Shown: positions 52,328 through 64,000, numbered from the stretch's first letter. The stretch: DNA of 64,000 nt from Spongilla lacustris (GCA_949361645.1 OX442427.1:806181-870180); one strand, 5' to 3'. Notes: generated by a model from the sequence alone, not told the origin. Numbers and translations are program-made.

Positions 52328-55300
52328 ATGGTCCGGTCGTTTGTTCTTTCGATACTGCTGTTTAGCCTGTTGGGGATGCTATGCTATAAATCCATGCTAA
52401 TCTATTACACTGCAGAAGAATGCGAGATGACTTGGATGTTTCACCCCCCACGTTACCAGGTACTAGTAGCCACAGAGAAACATCCTCCATTCTAATAATT
52501 ACCAATTTTCACACACAGCGAGTTTATATTGATGCAGAAGTGGAGGCCGCAAATCCACAGTACTCACTACATCTCTATAGCGAAAGGTCAAATAGTGCCC
52601 GCCATTTTATTTTTATATATACCAGTAATAAAATGCTTCACCCACTCGCTTCATGCACTCTTTAGTAGCTATACGTTCGACGAACCCACGGACTCTTCAA
52701 GGTCCGTCACGTTGCCATCAAAACGTTTGTTTGTTATTGTTCGCACATTTTCTGTTAGAGCTCTGGTGCTGACTGGAATTCCAGCTTTGTTCATACCGGG
52801 AAATGCTGGGAGTTTCAGGCAATGTAGGGCTGCAGCTATTGTTGCCGTGTTATGTGTGAACACGTGCCCTCCAGGCCGCTCCACAGCCTCCATTGCACTT
52901 GAGATGCATCCAGCTGAATTTTCTCATATGAAGCACTTTGACTTCTTCACCGTCAACTTGAATGAGGTGTGTGTGTGTGTCTAAGTGTGAGTGCGTGTAT
53001 GTGTGCATGTGTGTACGTGTGCATGTATGCGTGCATTTGTGTGCATGTGTGCATGTTTGTGTGTATGTGTGTGAGTGTATGTATATATGCGTGTATGTGT
53101 GTGTGTGAAATATTCCACAATTCCAGCAGTGTTGTGTGTGCATATGTACATGTGTTGTGTGTGCATATGTGCATGTGTTGTTATGCATATGTACATGTGT
53201 TGTGTGTGCATATGTGCATGTGTTGTTATGCATATGTACATGTGTTGTGTGTGCATATGTGCATGTGTTGTTATGCATATGTGCATGTGTTGTGTGTCCA
53301 TATGTGCATGTGTTGTGTGTGCATATGTGCATGTGTTGTTATGCATATGTGCATGTGTTGTTATGCATATGTGTATGTGTTGTTATGCATATGTGCATGT
53401 GTTGTTATGCATATGTGCATGTGTTGTTATGCATATGTGTATGTGTTGTGCATATGTGCATGTGTTGTGCATATGTGCATGTGTTGTTATGCATATGTGC
53501 ATGTGTTGTGCATATGTGCATGTGTTGTTATGCATATGTGCATGTGTTGTTATGCATATGTGCATGTGTTATGCATATGTGCATGTGTTGTGTGTACATG
53601 TGTGCATGTGTTGTGTGTGCATATGTACATGTGTTGTTATGCATATGTACATGTGTTGTTATGCATATGTGCATGTGTTGTGCATATGTGCATGTGTTGT
53701 GCATATGTGCATGTGTTGTTATGCATATGTGCATGTGTTGTTATGCATATGTGCATGTGTTGTTATGCATATGTGCATGTGTTGTTATGCATATGTGCAT
53801 GTGTTATGCATATGTGCATGTGTTGTGTGTACATGTGTGCATGTGTTGTGTGTGCATATGTGCATGTGTTGTGCATATGTGCATGTGTTGTGCATATGTG
53901 CATGTGTTGTGCATATGTGCATGTGTTATGCATATGTGCATGTGTTGTGTGTACATGTGTGCATGTGTTGTGTGTGCATATGTGCATGTGTGCATATGTG
54001 CATATGTACATTTGCACAACAGTGAGCATTTTTTGTGATGCAGGAGCTGTCAGGCATTTTTGGTGGAGTCCTCCTCCAACAGACAAGTGAGTTCCTCATT
54101 TTTACAAGTTACCCGTGTATGCCCTTATTTGTACCAGTGAAGTCCATCTGTCTGTGGCAGGGTTTGTGTCAGCTTGTATCCGCCACATCCTCTCTCTGTA
54201 CAAGGACGCTGCACATCAGCCAAAATCAGTTGCAATCGTAGGACACTCCATGGTATTGGCACACATTAACCAAACTGTTACCTGTTTTAATGTTCCGCTT
54301 CCCTCCTCTCCTCTCCTCCTTTTCCCCCCTCCCATTCTCCCTCCTCTACATACCCTATCAGGGCGGTCTGGTTGCACAGGCTCTGATTACCTTACCAGAT
54401 TTTAATACTTCATGGATTAACACTATCATTGCATTGGCTTCACCTCTGAAGAGACCAGGTGGGCATGCTTAAGACCAGGTGTGTATGCTGAAGACCAGGT
54501 GGGCATGCTTAAGACCAGGTGGGCATGCCTAAGACCAGGTGGGCATGCTTAAGACCAGGTGGGCATGCTTAAGACCAGGTGGGTATGCTTAAGACCAGGT
54601 GGGCATGCTTAAGACCAGGTGGGCATGCTTAAGACCAGGTGGGCATGCTTAAGACCAGGTGGGCACGCTTAAGACCAGGTGGGCATGCTTAAGACCAGGT
54701 GGGCATGCTTAAGACCAGGTGGGCATGCTTAAGACCAGGTGGGCATGCTTAAGGTCAGGTGGGCATGCCTAAGGTCAGGTGGGCATGCCTAATGCCGGGT
54801 GGGCATGTGGTAAACTCTATAAGCTAGCCTGTTTCATCTCCAGTGGTAGCATTTGATCACCTCCTTCAACAGTTCTATGATTCAATTGAACAGGTGGGCC
54901 TAACAACTGATTTTAATTACTACCAATACTGCTGTCAAATTTTAATTCAGGAATGGACCAAGAAGGGTGTGGCTGAACGGATGACCATCATTTCAATTGC
55001 AGGAGGTCACATGGACATGATGATACCAGCTCATCTCACTGTCCAGAACTACTCTCTCAATATAGCTGTGGGTGTACCAGCCCTGCCCTGTGTTTCCCTA
55101 GCTGTTTTCTGCCCCTCATTCCCCTCCCTTTCCTCCTCCCACCACAAAAAACCTTCTAGGCAGCAGCAGTACCGAGGAACTGGGCCCATACAGGGCATCA
55201 GGTTGTTGTCTGGTGAGCTCCCCCCCCCCCAAGTTCATGTGATTGTTTATGATCTAGCATGTGAGCTCATGTGACCTAGCATGTGATCCCTATGATCTAG

Positions 55301-56258
55301 TGTGTGAGCTCATGTGACCTAGCATGTGATCATTTATGATCTAGTGTGTGAGCTCATGTGACCTAGCATGTGATCCCTTATGCTCTAGCACATGTGTGAG
55401 CTCATGTGACCTAGCATGTGATCCCTTATGCTCTACATGTAGCACCTGTGTGAGCTCATGTGACCTAGCATGTGATCCCTTATGATCTAGTGAGCTCGTG
55501 GGATCTGTATGTCTACACTTTGATCATCCCAGTTGTGTAACTCACTCTAGGTGCCGACGCCTCCAATTGACCCTGACAAGAGCTTTGTTCTTGGTGCAAG
55601 GTGGTGGCCACTCCCAGGCAGATGCATTGCTTAGGGCAAAGGTATTCCGTGATTACATGTTTCACGGACGGGAAGTTGTTGTAAATGGTACAGCTGCCTT
55701 CACTGGTAAGTGTGGGAGGAGGAAAGTTGTATTAAAAGGCAGGAGAATGCCCCTCCACCCCCCCTCCCACCCCACCCCTCCCATCCCTCCTACCTCTCCT
55801 ACCCCCTCCCACCCCTCCCACCCCTCCTACCTCTCCTACCCCCTCCCACCCCTCCCACCCCTCCTACCCCTCCCACCCCTCCCACCCCCTCCCACCCCTC
55901 CTACCCCTCCTATCCCCTCCCACCCCTCCTACCCCCTCCCACCCCCCTCCCACTCCCCTCCCACCTCTCCCACCCCTCCCACCCCTCCTACCTCCCACCC
56001 TCAATTAGCTGGCAAGAAGGGCTGTGAGGCTACCACACAAGAGGTTACTATGAGAAGAAAACAGGTCAACCTTTTTTTGCTTAATTTCATCATCAAGGAG
56101 TGATTTGTATCAAAATGTGGTTGTAACAGTCTGGCTATGTTTGCCTTACCAAAGCCCACACATCATGGACCACAAAGCAGAGCACACTGCTGCTTGCTAC
56201 TAACAGTGTAAGTATCATATGGTGACTTCCTCTTGAAAATGTAAATGTTTATCCTCTT

Positions 56259-56298
<40 letters not shown>

Positions 56299-56300
56299 TA

Positions 56301-56335
<35 letters not shown>

Positions 56336-58816
56336 ATGTATGTATGTATGTATGTATGTATGTATGTGTGTATGTGTGTATGTATGTATGTATGTATGTA
56401 TGTATGTATGTATGTATGTATGTATGTATGTACGTACGTACGTATGTATGTATGTATGTATGTATGTATGTATGTATGTATGTATGTATGTATGTATGTA
56501 TGTATGTATGTATGTATGTATGTACGTACATGTATGTATGTATGTACAGCACACACCCCTTCAGGTTGGTGCATGCCAGACTTTGTCTGGAACTTCTCCG
56601 GCTTCATGGTCAGTAATCACCCAAATGCAGTATTTGATGTCTGGCGATATCAGGATATTAATCACACGAATTGATATTTGGGATTCAGTCTTGGTCTGGC
56701 CAAGGCTTTGATCATACCCTTATTATTTTACTTGGGTTACCAGCACATACCCCCCAAACATTCCAGTACCTTTTAATCATATCTATTTGATTTTTTAAAA
56801 CGTGGCATGTGTTAGTAAGCTATGTCTTTCCCTTCCCAGTCACCCTTTGTCACCGTTGGCAACCATACTACCTCCAAAGCACACAGTGGTGAAAGTGTGT
56901 GTGCATACATCACTCATAATGGAAAACATTTCATCTTTTGTGTTTTGGTAGTTTTTGGAATTGGAAGCTGACATGCTTCCAAAGAACACTTCACAAATTG
57001 CTGTAGTATTGGGGAACTCACAGAGTGATATTGTAGGTCTACAAGGGTGTGTTCTGGTGTGAGTGTATTTTTGTAAGTGTTGCTTATTTGTGTGTGTGGG
57101 CATCTGTGGATGTGTGTGTGTGGACATCTGTGAATATGCCTGTGTGCTTGTGTATGTTGTGGCGCTTGTGTGCAGGCAGGCCTGTCATTCCGCTATGATG
57201 CAACCAAACCAGTGTGCATACCACACTCACCACAATAGGATAGTTTTATTCTCATCGAAGAGTGCAACAGGACAGAGTTCAAGCTCCTTCCTTCATGGTG
57301 GGGCACCTCCCACCTGCTTCTTCCATCTGACGGCCATTGTACCATGACAACCATCCACCTTCCCACCCTCACTGAGGTGCTGGTGTTGTGTGTGTGGGTG
57401 TCTGTTGTGTTCATCACACACCACACGACCACATGACACACCACATGCACAATACACACACACACACACACACACACAACAGATGTGGCAAACGTTTCAA
57501 CTTTCTGTGAGATCCTGTGCTACAATTAAAGTTTCCATGGTAACACCATGGTACCCTCAAAGTGTGAGCTATGACAGTGGTCCAGCCACCCACCTGATCA
57601 TGCCAATTTCCCTCCTGGTAAGGGGAGGGGTGGAGTGGGGAGGGGCAGGAATCCTGTCTTGGCCTCTCATCCAACACCCATCTTTTCTATCAGGTGCCCA
57701 CCCCACTAGGCAAGGCTCCTTGGTTGATGGTTTGGGCCAACAGGTCATGTGATGTGCAAGTGAGCACATCTCCAGACCCACTGGCACTGATTCACAAGGT
57801 GTGTGGGGGAGAGTGTATGTATGTATGTATATGGGGAGTGTGTATGTATGTATAGGGAGTGTGTATGTGTGTATAGGGAGGGTTTATGTGTATAGACATG
57901 TGATATATGTATGTATGTACAATATAAGCCGTGTAACGTTGGGGATGGTGAGGGTAGTTGGTGATGGTTATGGGAGGTGGGGCAGAGCAGTGATACCTCC
58001 TCCCCATCCAGGCAGCAATTCTCTACGCACCTCTGTTGTTGCCTTGGTTGGTGGCAGTGAGCATCTCTGGTCCCCAGACAGCATACAGTGTCGGAGTTCT
58101 TACAACGGGCACAGCCATTCTCTATTCTCTGACAAGGTACCGAGTGTATATGAGTGTGTCGGTGTGAGTGATGAGTGTATGTGAGTGTGTAGGTGTGTGT
58201 GATGAGTGTATGTGTGTGTAGATGTGTGACAAGTGTATGTGAGTGTGGAGGTGTGTGTGTGTATGTGTGAGTGACAAGTGCATGCCCGTGTTAACATATG
58301 ATGGGCGTGTGTCCTTTCTTTATGCATGGCCTTGTGTTCCCACAGTGGAGGCACCTTGCTGTCATGGGCGGACTGGTACACAGTTTCTCAGGAGCGGTTG
58401 TGGTGCGTGTGGGTGCCTCACATGATGCTCTTCGTCGCCATGGCAGCACATCACCTGGCGTTGGGTGCATTGCACTTGGCGTGCTCAGTTGTGCAGTGGG
58501 CGGTGCCCCTCAGGTGGCACCTGGCGTGCGTCTCTTGTTTGATCTTGTTTTCCTTTGTCACCTTGGCAACGACCACCAGTGCAGTCAGTACTCTCATGGT
58601 GGTTACAGCATGCATGTTGGAGGTGATGTTTGGAAGAGCTTGTTAACAGCAGGTCACAGCTTGTTCTTCCCCCTGCCTAGGCTAAGACACCTGGCCACAG
58701 ACAGTATGTCTCCGTCGTTATATGGCTGCTGCCATTGGAGATACCTTCCTTCATCGCATGGGTCAGAGGTCTTGGGTACGTTAGCCAAGCAGCCAAATGA
58801 ACCCGGTGTGATAAGG

Positions 58817-58851
<35 letters not shown>

Positions 58852-59316
58852 GGACGTGCCTGGCATGTGATCCAACAATAGAGTACATAAGTGCTTTTAA
58901 GTGGTATGCTCAACATGAGATCAAAGGCTAATCTGAGGTTTCATTCACACACTCCATGCCTATTCATGTCCAGGGTTAACCTATGGCAGGTGGACCCCTA
59001 CCTACCCCTAACCCTGGCCCTCAATACCACCCACACTGCCTGGCTGTTGCTAGGCTACCTTCTTGCCAACCATTCAGCTCAGAGGTCAGCCTTTGATCTA
59101 TTTGATCCTCCTGTGCTCTCCCCCAACATCCTTTCATCTCCATACAGGCGGCCCCACCACAGGTGTTGGCACATGTTGGAGGCTGTCCTGTGCCACGCCC
59201 TCCTTCCCGCAGGTGTGGTGTTGGTGTGCCCCTTGCATGCATACAGGTTGCCCTCCTTCGTACTGGTGTACACCCTGTTACAGACAGCCAAGGAACTGAT
59301 TGCTTTTCTTGCATAA
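52328..59316 (+). CDS. PGAP1: PGAP1, GPI inositol-deacylase
   Basis: ER membrane enzyme that removes the acyl chain from the inositol of GPI anchors so that GPI-proteins can leave the ER. It starts with a signal-anchor (MVRSFVLSILLFSLLGMLCY). Exons verified in phase: 52328-52459, 52519-52586, 52759-52823, 52887-52966, 54044-54086, 54143-54252, 54362-54458, 54844-54893, from 54951 and more. Markers: ANPQYSLHLYSE, GIPALFIPGNAGSFRQ, HFDFFTVNLNE, and the lipase motif VGHSMGGLVAQAL (54240-54397), with the nucleophile Ser, split by an intron after GHSM; then MTIISIAGGHMD and CRRLQLTLTRALFL (55549-55590). The 3' part (about 58300-59316) is hydrophobic, as expected for the C-terminal membrane segments, ending HAYRLPSFVLVYTLLQTAKE. 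The stop is 59314-59316. Middle exons (55.7-58.3 kb) were not all resolved. Confidence 0.9.
52967..54010 (+). repeat. TG-rich and GTTGTGCATATGTGCAT array, PGAP1 intron 4
   Basis: A TG-rich stretch starts at the donor GAG|GTGTGTGTG (52966/52967), followed by about 50 units of ATGCATATGTGCATGTGTTG from 53130. Alternating purine-pyrimidine DNA of this kind can form Z-DNA. Open frames through it on both strands are by-products. Confidence 0.92.
54444..54798 (+). repeat. 20-bp minisatellite spanning PGAP1 exon 7 donor
   Basis: About 17 units of AAGACCAGGTGGGCATGCTT. The first unit straddles the real junction: exon 7 ends AAGAGACCAG and the intron starts GTGGGCATGC at 54459. Every following unit therefore repeats ACCAG|GTGGGC, an apparently usable donor. 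Confidence 0.95.
55225..55500 (+). repeat. About 44-bp minisatellite in PGAP1 intron
   Basis: Five to six units of GTGTGAGCTCATGTGACCTAG plus CATGTGATCCCTTATGATCTA. Confidence 0.85.
55750..56005 (+). repeat. (CCCACCCCTCCTA)n pyrimidine array in PGAP1
   Basis: Irregular CCCTCCCACCCCTCCTACC repeats on the coding strand, ending in CCCTCAATTAG, a potential acceptor near 56008. Confidence 0.85.
56264..56546 (+). repeat. (TG)n and (TATG)n array in PGAP1 intron
   Basis: A TG run (56264-56316) followed by about 55 TATG tetramers with a few ACG interruptions. Confidence 0.93.
58819..58850. repeat. Poly-G run
   Basis: About 32 consecutive G in a PGAP1 intron; its length may be uncertain in the assembly. 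Confidence 0.8.
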
Positions 59317-59331
59317 TTCACAAGGACATCA

Positions 59332-59337
59332 AATAAA
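59332..59337 (+). terminator. PGAP1 polyadenylation signal
   Basis: AATAAA 16 bp after the PGAP1 stop codon, within the 178 bp between PGAP1 and the convergent Axin stop. Confidence 0.6.
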
Positions 59338-59494
59338 TAGCGGAGAGATAAGGTGACAGAGACAAAGAAGGCGTATGTGTGAATGTGTGCAGAATCATGA
59401 ACCACAAGAGATGAGTTTGACTGGTGAGAGGGAGGGTGTTGAAACTGGCTGGTGTGATGAACAGCCAAAAAAAAAAAAAAGGTGGTGATGTGGA

Positions 59495-62400
59495 TCACAT
59501 GATCCGCTCAACACGACCCATGACCTTGCCCTTGGACAGAGGCAGCAGCTGTGAGTCGTCAGTGTACTCTTCCAAGACTTCGTCCTCGATGTCTGGACAA
59601 TATGTCTGGAAGAAGTATCTGATGGTTGGGTGTGTGTGTGTGTGTGTGTAGGGAGGGAGGGGGTAGTGTGTGTGTAGGGAGGGAGGGAGGGGGTAGTGTG
59701 TGTGTGTAGGGAGGGGGTAGTGTGTGTGTGTAGGGAGGGGGTAGTGTGTGTGTGTAGGGAAGATCGTCGATGAAGCAAGGTGTGTATTGTAAACATCCTA
59801 CGAAGTGCAGACCCAAAAAAAGGCAGAACATAACAGGAAGAATTGCAAGAGCGTTACATTTGTACATCCAAGACTGTGGGAATGCAAGGGTAGGGGGACT
59901 TTGATGTCCTTTGGTACAGTTGCAGATTTTATTTCACACACCCATACAAAGCAAATTCCTGTGGCCACGAAAGCCTTAGTGTCTCTACAGCCTTTATGAC
60001 ACTGATGTACTGGGGAATGCTCTTGCCCATCTATGCTCTTTCAAGTGCCAGAGTCAAATTACCTCGTGCCAATTTCCTGGCTAGGTATGGGTTTGAAGTC
60101 TACCCACTGTCATATACCAGGTTTCACTCAAAGCTACCCCGAACAAAAACAAAATCCCTTTATAGCATATCCTCTATCATAGACCACAAACATATGCATA
60201 TCCTGGTCTAACACAAACCTGTATTCTCCTGGGTTCTTTGCAAATATCTTCACTTTGAACTCCCCAAGTGTGATCTGGGAACTACTGACACGCTTTGCAA
60301 ATGGAGTGGGCAGCTCTCCGAGATGGTACACGATCAACACGCCATCGGTGGATGTGGGCTGGGTGTGAGTGGGCGGGCCAGGGGTGTGGTGAGTGGGCGG
60401 GCCAGAGGTGTGGTGAGTGGGCGGGCCAGGGGGATGCAGACTAACAGGAGGCTCAACAAGTTGAGCGGTCGCTGGTCTGGAGTTAGTACGTCTGGTTTGG
60501 GGTAGCATCTGCCGGCGATGAGGTCTAAGGCACAGTGGGTAGGGATGGGGACTTGTAAATTGTAATATAGACACATACACACACACACACAAGCTTGACA
60601 TAACAAAACCCGTGGAGGTTATGACAGCAGCCCACTGTTCATAATACAGATGGGAGGCAAGAACAAAGCCGCTACAACTGCACCCATCCCATCACAGATG
60701 CCTCTCTCAGCACACTAGCCTAGCCTGGCCCACCACAAAGCTAAGGTACCTGGGCATGTGGTGTATCGATGACTGGTCGTCTTGGTCTGAATACGTGTTA
60801 GGCACACGTCGAGGAATAAAAAGTTCTGATTGGCTGGACATCGACGTCATGGTTACACAAGACGAACTGTCATCAGTGGACTGACTGTTGTACTGCCTCG
60901 GACGATACATGTTCCCACGGCCCCTCTCGGGGGGCTGGTTTGCGAGCGACACGTGGGGGTTCAGCGTCTCTTGGTGGGGCGAGTTGCTGATGAGGGCAAT
61001 GGCCGCCGCCTGGGCCTGCACCTCCCTCTCTGGCATGGTCTGGTTCAGCTGGCTCTGCTTCCTGATGTAAGCCTGGAGACGCTCGTTGCTGGCGGGCGGC
61101 CTGTTTGACCCCACCCCCACGCTGCCCCAAGACTCCCCTACGCCCGAGTCTGTGGAGGTCTGGTGGGCCGAGAGGACAGAGCTGGTCCCACTCCTGCTGC
61201 CATAGCCCCCGTGCCTCCTGGACACTTGCTTGGTGATCTCAAGGTCCTTGAGGGCATCCTGGACCTCACGCTGGGCGCAGCTGTTGACAAAGGAGAGGGA
61301 CTCGGGCAGGCCGCACCCCCCCACCCCCCCGGGGGTCTCTGTGGGGCTGCGGCAGGCCGACGTCGTGGCGATGCTAGGGGTATCCCCTGCAAACGACCAA
61401 GTGACTCCGCCTCCCCCTTCCTCCGTGTTTATGTACTTGGCAGCCTCTGGCAGCTCAAACCACTCTATAGCCTGGAGGATCAAAGGAAGGAAAAGAAAAA
61501 CATCTTAAATTATGAGAATCAACAAGCTGGCAATAAGCACACAGGTACATCGACAGTAACCATGCCTCATACCAACATGTGCACGTAACCGATAGTGACA
61601 TACCAGGTGTTGCACGTAACCATACCGTGCTGTTGCATGTAACCAATAGCAACGTACGATGCATTGTACGTAACCAATAGCAACGTACCATGATCTCCTC
61701 GTAGCTCTTGCCCTCCTGCCTGGCATGGTCCTGGGCGCGCCGCTTCATGCCTTCTCTGTCCTTCGTCACAGCAAGAAGACGATCGCGCACAAGGGCCATA
61801 AATCCCTCGTGGGAAATCGGCTTGTCCCTGGCTAGATGAGGGCCAGGCAGTGGGTGTGGCCGCTGAGAGGGCAAGACGAAATGCCTAGACCTTAAATCTA
61901 GTATCATATGTGTGTGCAGTGTGTGTGTTGTGTGTGTGTGTGTGTATGCTTGTATGTGTGTGTATGCGTGTGTTGTGTGTGTGTACCTTGGAGCCCTCTG
62001 TGTCTGAAACTGCATTACGCATTGAAGAAGGGAAAGGTCTAGTCAACAGACCTCCAAACGCGCTCCGACTGGGCCCGGCGTCGCTACTGCTCGGAAAAAG
62101 AATTAGAGAAACGCTCTAGTGAAAACGTGAAGTGAATTCCCTCCTCTAGAAGTGCTAAGGTCTAGGAATTGGGACCATCCTCTTATCCCTTATTAGCACA
62201 CACCCCCGCCGCTATGAACACTCACTCTGTAGAGAAGCTGGTGATTGAGGCCGAGTCCTCGGAGCTGGAGTGTTGCAACGAGCCACCTCCGCAGCCTCCA
62301 TACGCGGGAAGAGGTGTGTAGACAGCGCCTGCAGGACCGTCGCCCGCGAACACCGAACACTCTGCGAACGCGTCTGAGCCAAGGAACTGTCGCAGCTCAT

Positions 62401-62911
62401 TCTTCTCCATCACACTCCATATTTCCGCTTGTGCAACGTCAAACAGGTGCGGGGTTACAGTACTCTTGGACAGGTCCAGTGTGGTCTTGATATGTTTCTT
62501 CGTCTTTTCTGATATCGCCACATGCTGAGGAGCCGAGTTCTTTATGAACTTGGTATAGATGGCCTTTGCGATTTGCACGAGTTGGGTCGTGTTGGGACCC
62601 ACTGGCTGTTCAGAGTAGTTCTTGCATGCTAACCAAAAGTTCAGGTTCCTAGTGATGCAGTGATCCTCGAGAAAACGCCTGAACTGCAAAAAAGCGCTGT
62701 CGTCTTCGAAAACCTTTCCAAAAGTGAAGGGCATTCCGCGGGAAAAGCTGGAGCGTCGAGCGTCTTGGTCCGCGCTACCGTTATGCGGGTAGGTGACAAG
62801 GGGCCGCATTCTCACATCGTGCATCTCGCGAGGGTCTTCATTGCCACTTGAATCGTCCTCCCCATCCAAATTCTGCACCGCTAATTCCAGAGCTAGGTCA
62901 GATTCATCCAT
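59495..62911 (-). CDS. AXIN: Axin (RGS, GSK3-binding and DIX domains)
   Basis: Scaffold of the Wnt/beta-catenin destruction complex, cytoplasmic. Six exons (62911-62226, 62089-61987, 61862-61689, 61471-60750, 60524-60219, 59618-59495) total 2115 bp and join in phase to 704 residues. RGS domain at about residues 65-185: FGKVFEDDSAFLQFRRFLED, LNFWLACKNY, TKFIKNSAPQHVAIS, TPHLFDVAQAEIWSVME, LRQFLGSDAF; this would bind APC-type SAMP repeats. Exon 3 carries FMALVRDRLLAVTKDRE, in register with the vertebrate GSK3-binding helix (F..., RL.AV...RE). The middle exon is Ser/Gly-rich. The C-terminal DIX domain (VLIVYHLGELPTPFAKRV, SQITLGEFKVKI, GEYRYFFQ, LPLSKGKVMGRVERI) mediates polymerisation and Dishevelled binding. 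A clear beta-catenin-binding helix was not found. The start is the first in-frame ATG before the acidic N-terminus. Confidence 0.93.
59620..59765. repeat. GTGTGTGTAGGGAGGG array in Axin intron 5
   Basis: Repeats of TAGGGAGGGGGTAGTGTGTG directly upstream of the Axin exon 6 acceptor on the - strand, where they read as a pyrimidine-rich CCCTCCCTACACAC tract. Confidence 0.88.
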
Positions 62912-63618
62912 TCCGCCTTAGTATCACAGAACAATGAAGGCCACTCGTGTTTGAAAAAAATAAAATAAAAATGCAGTCGACCTGCAGATAGGCGTGGATG
63001 TGACGTGCCACCACTACATACACGTACACATATACGCAAACGAACACTTAAGCACACAACTCTTAGACCGCTTACGAGTTTTTCCGTCTTTGAGCCACTC
63101 GGACAAAGAGTAACGGATAGACACGACGGTACGCCAATGTTATGTGTTTGCGGTCTCGGGCGGCATACTTCAAGGGATTCTGACTGTAATTACAATCTTT
63201 TTGACTGCGCTGCGACAAAGAAACCGCACCAATCACATTGCAGTGTTATTCATCACAGCTATGGTTAACCCACTCAATCGCTGCACTAACCGTACACAAA
63301 TGTAACCCCACGCCTGATGAATACGTGTGATAGGAAGTGCTGTGTACAGCACATCTTTGCTTTGAAGGCTGCCAACTCCTGTGTTCTCACACATTCGACA
63401 CACACATCACTGCCCCGATACGCAACGCTTTTAAAAGAAACGGACGCAAGACTTCACGGAAAACAACTTGTGTGCCCAGCTTGTATGAAAAACTGGATGT
63501 GAAAATTTGAAAAGGCAAAAAAAAAAAAAAAAGTTACAAAACACAAAGTGCAAAAGAAAGAAAGAAAAAATACACAGGGGGAGGGAGGGGAAGGAGGAGG
63601 AGGGAGGGGGAGGAGACA
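62912..63618. other. Region upstream of Axin
   Basis: No exon recognised in about 700 bp. It probably contains the Axin promoter and 5' UTR and the 3' UTR of the next - strand gene. Purine-rich GGAGGGGAAGGAGG sequence lies at 63577-63616. Confidence 0.45.
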
Positions 63619-63953
63619 TTATTCTGTTTTGGGTGGGTGCTTGAGACGCTCCAACTCAATATTCTTACTTCGGACCTGCGCAGACCAATACTCTGTGGCT
63701 TCTTGAAGCTGAACAGACATCTGTTTTAGAGTGACAAATATAAAGTCATGAACTTATCTCTACAGGACCATGCCTAAATGAACGTGTCTCTAAACTCATA
63801 CATGTACATCTCTATATGAACATCACACGAGCGGTGACATCACAAATGCCGGCAGCGAAACACAACATACCTCTCCAGCCCTACGCATCCAATAATCTTT
63901 TCCCAGGTCGCCAGTTTCCTCAGTGTTCAAAGGGCCTTGATCACAGGGCTTTC
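63619..63953 (-). CDS. 3' end of an unidentified gene (partial)
   Basis: Two exons join in phase: 63953-63871 (KPCDQGPLNTEETGDL, GKDYWMRRAGE) and 63720-63619 (MSVQLQEATEYWSAQVRSKN, IELERLKHPPKTE, stop). Splice sites are CAG|GTAT-type and TTTTAG/ACAG acceptors. The charged, helical end suggests a coiled coil. The rest of the gene lies beyond the window; the family is not recognised. Confidence 0.65.
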
Positions 63954-64000
63954 CTGAACAGCACGGTGTCCTATGGGAGGTAGCGCTGTGATAACCACCA

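Noticed and set aside
52969..54090. Cys-rich (CACVVMHMCMC) proteins on the + strand
   Set aside because: Translation of the PGAP1 intron 4 satellite; several frames are open equally.

Overview
This is eukaryotic nuclear DNA. All recognisable genes are split into short exons with GT-AG (and a few GC-AG) introns, and the gene set is animal: Axin with RGS and DIX domains, synaptojanin, PGAP1, MEIG1, an equilibrative nucleoside transporter, Rab-type GTPases and an EF-hand/WD40 protein. Tight packing (gene ends 50-180 bp apart, two divergent promoters of 103 and 117 bp), small introns and many decayed transposons suggest an early-branching metazoan, most likely a sponge. That lineage call is an inference from style, not a proof.

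Layout. 1-4,000: no host gene recognised; a decayed transposon-like element (about 684-2,943) holds zinc-finger remnants. 4,000-28,400: three tandem copies of a unit made of a Rab8-like GTPase gene (+ strand) converging on the 3' end of a WD40 gene (- strand). Copy A (exons at 4,258-6,983) lacks its first three exons. Copy B (8,924-15,021) is complete and reads as a 208-residue protein. Copy C (22,126-28,211) has an altered last exon. Between B and C lie a degenerate hAT-like transposase, a Gypsy integrase tail with part of an LTR, and a scrap of a fourth Rab copy. 28,314-36,280: the full EF-hand/WD40 gene (- strand). 36,384-38,093: ENT-type transporter. 38,196-38,594: MEIG1 (- strand). 38,712-41,648: leucine-rich repeat protein. 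41,971-49,766: synaptojanin. 49,767-52,327: intergenic DNA with a small hAT-type element. 52,328-59,316: PGAP1. 59,495-62,911: Axin (- strand). 63,619-end: 3' end of a further - strand gene.

Exon models were built by hand: reading frame, splice consensus and codon phase were checked across each junction. Phases close for the Rab genes, ENT, MEIG1, the LRR gene, Axin, the first 16 exons of the WD40 gene and the PGAP1 exons I traced. The last four WD40 exons do not join cleanly in phase.

The most unusual property is how tandem repeats relate to splice sites. Many intronic minisatellites here are built from the splice junction itself, so a functional donor or acceptor is repeated tens of times. 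The clearest case is the 27-bp array that starts exactly at the 5' splice site of exon 6 in all three Rab copies; each unit carries two GTAAGG donor-like motifs. Further cases lie in the WD40, LRR and PGAP1 genes, and long pyrimidine arrays such as (CCCCT)n about 100 lie just upstream of 3' splice sites in synaptojanin and PGAP1. Other notable items are a 1.29-kb foldback element with a TA target duplication inserted in one Rab array, and an RFX X-box-like motif in the 117-bp promoter between MEIG1 and the LRR gene.
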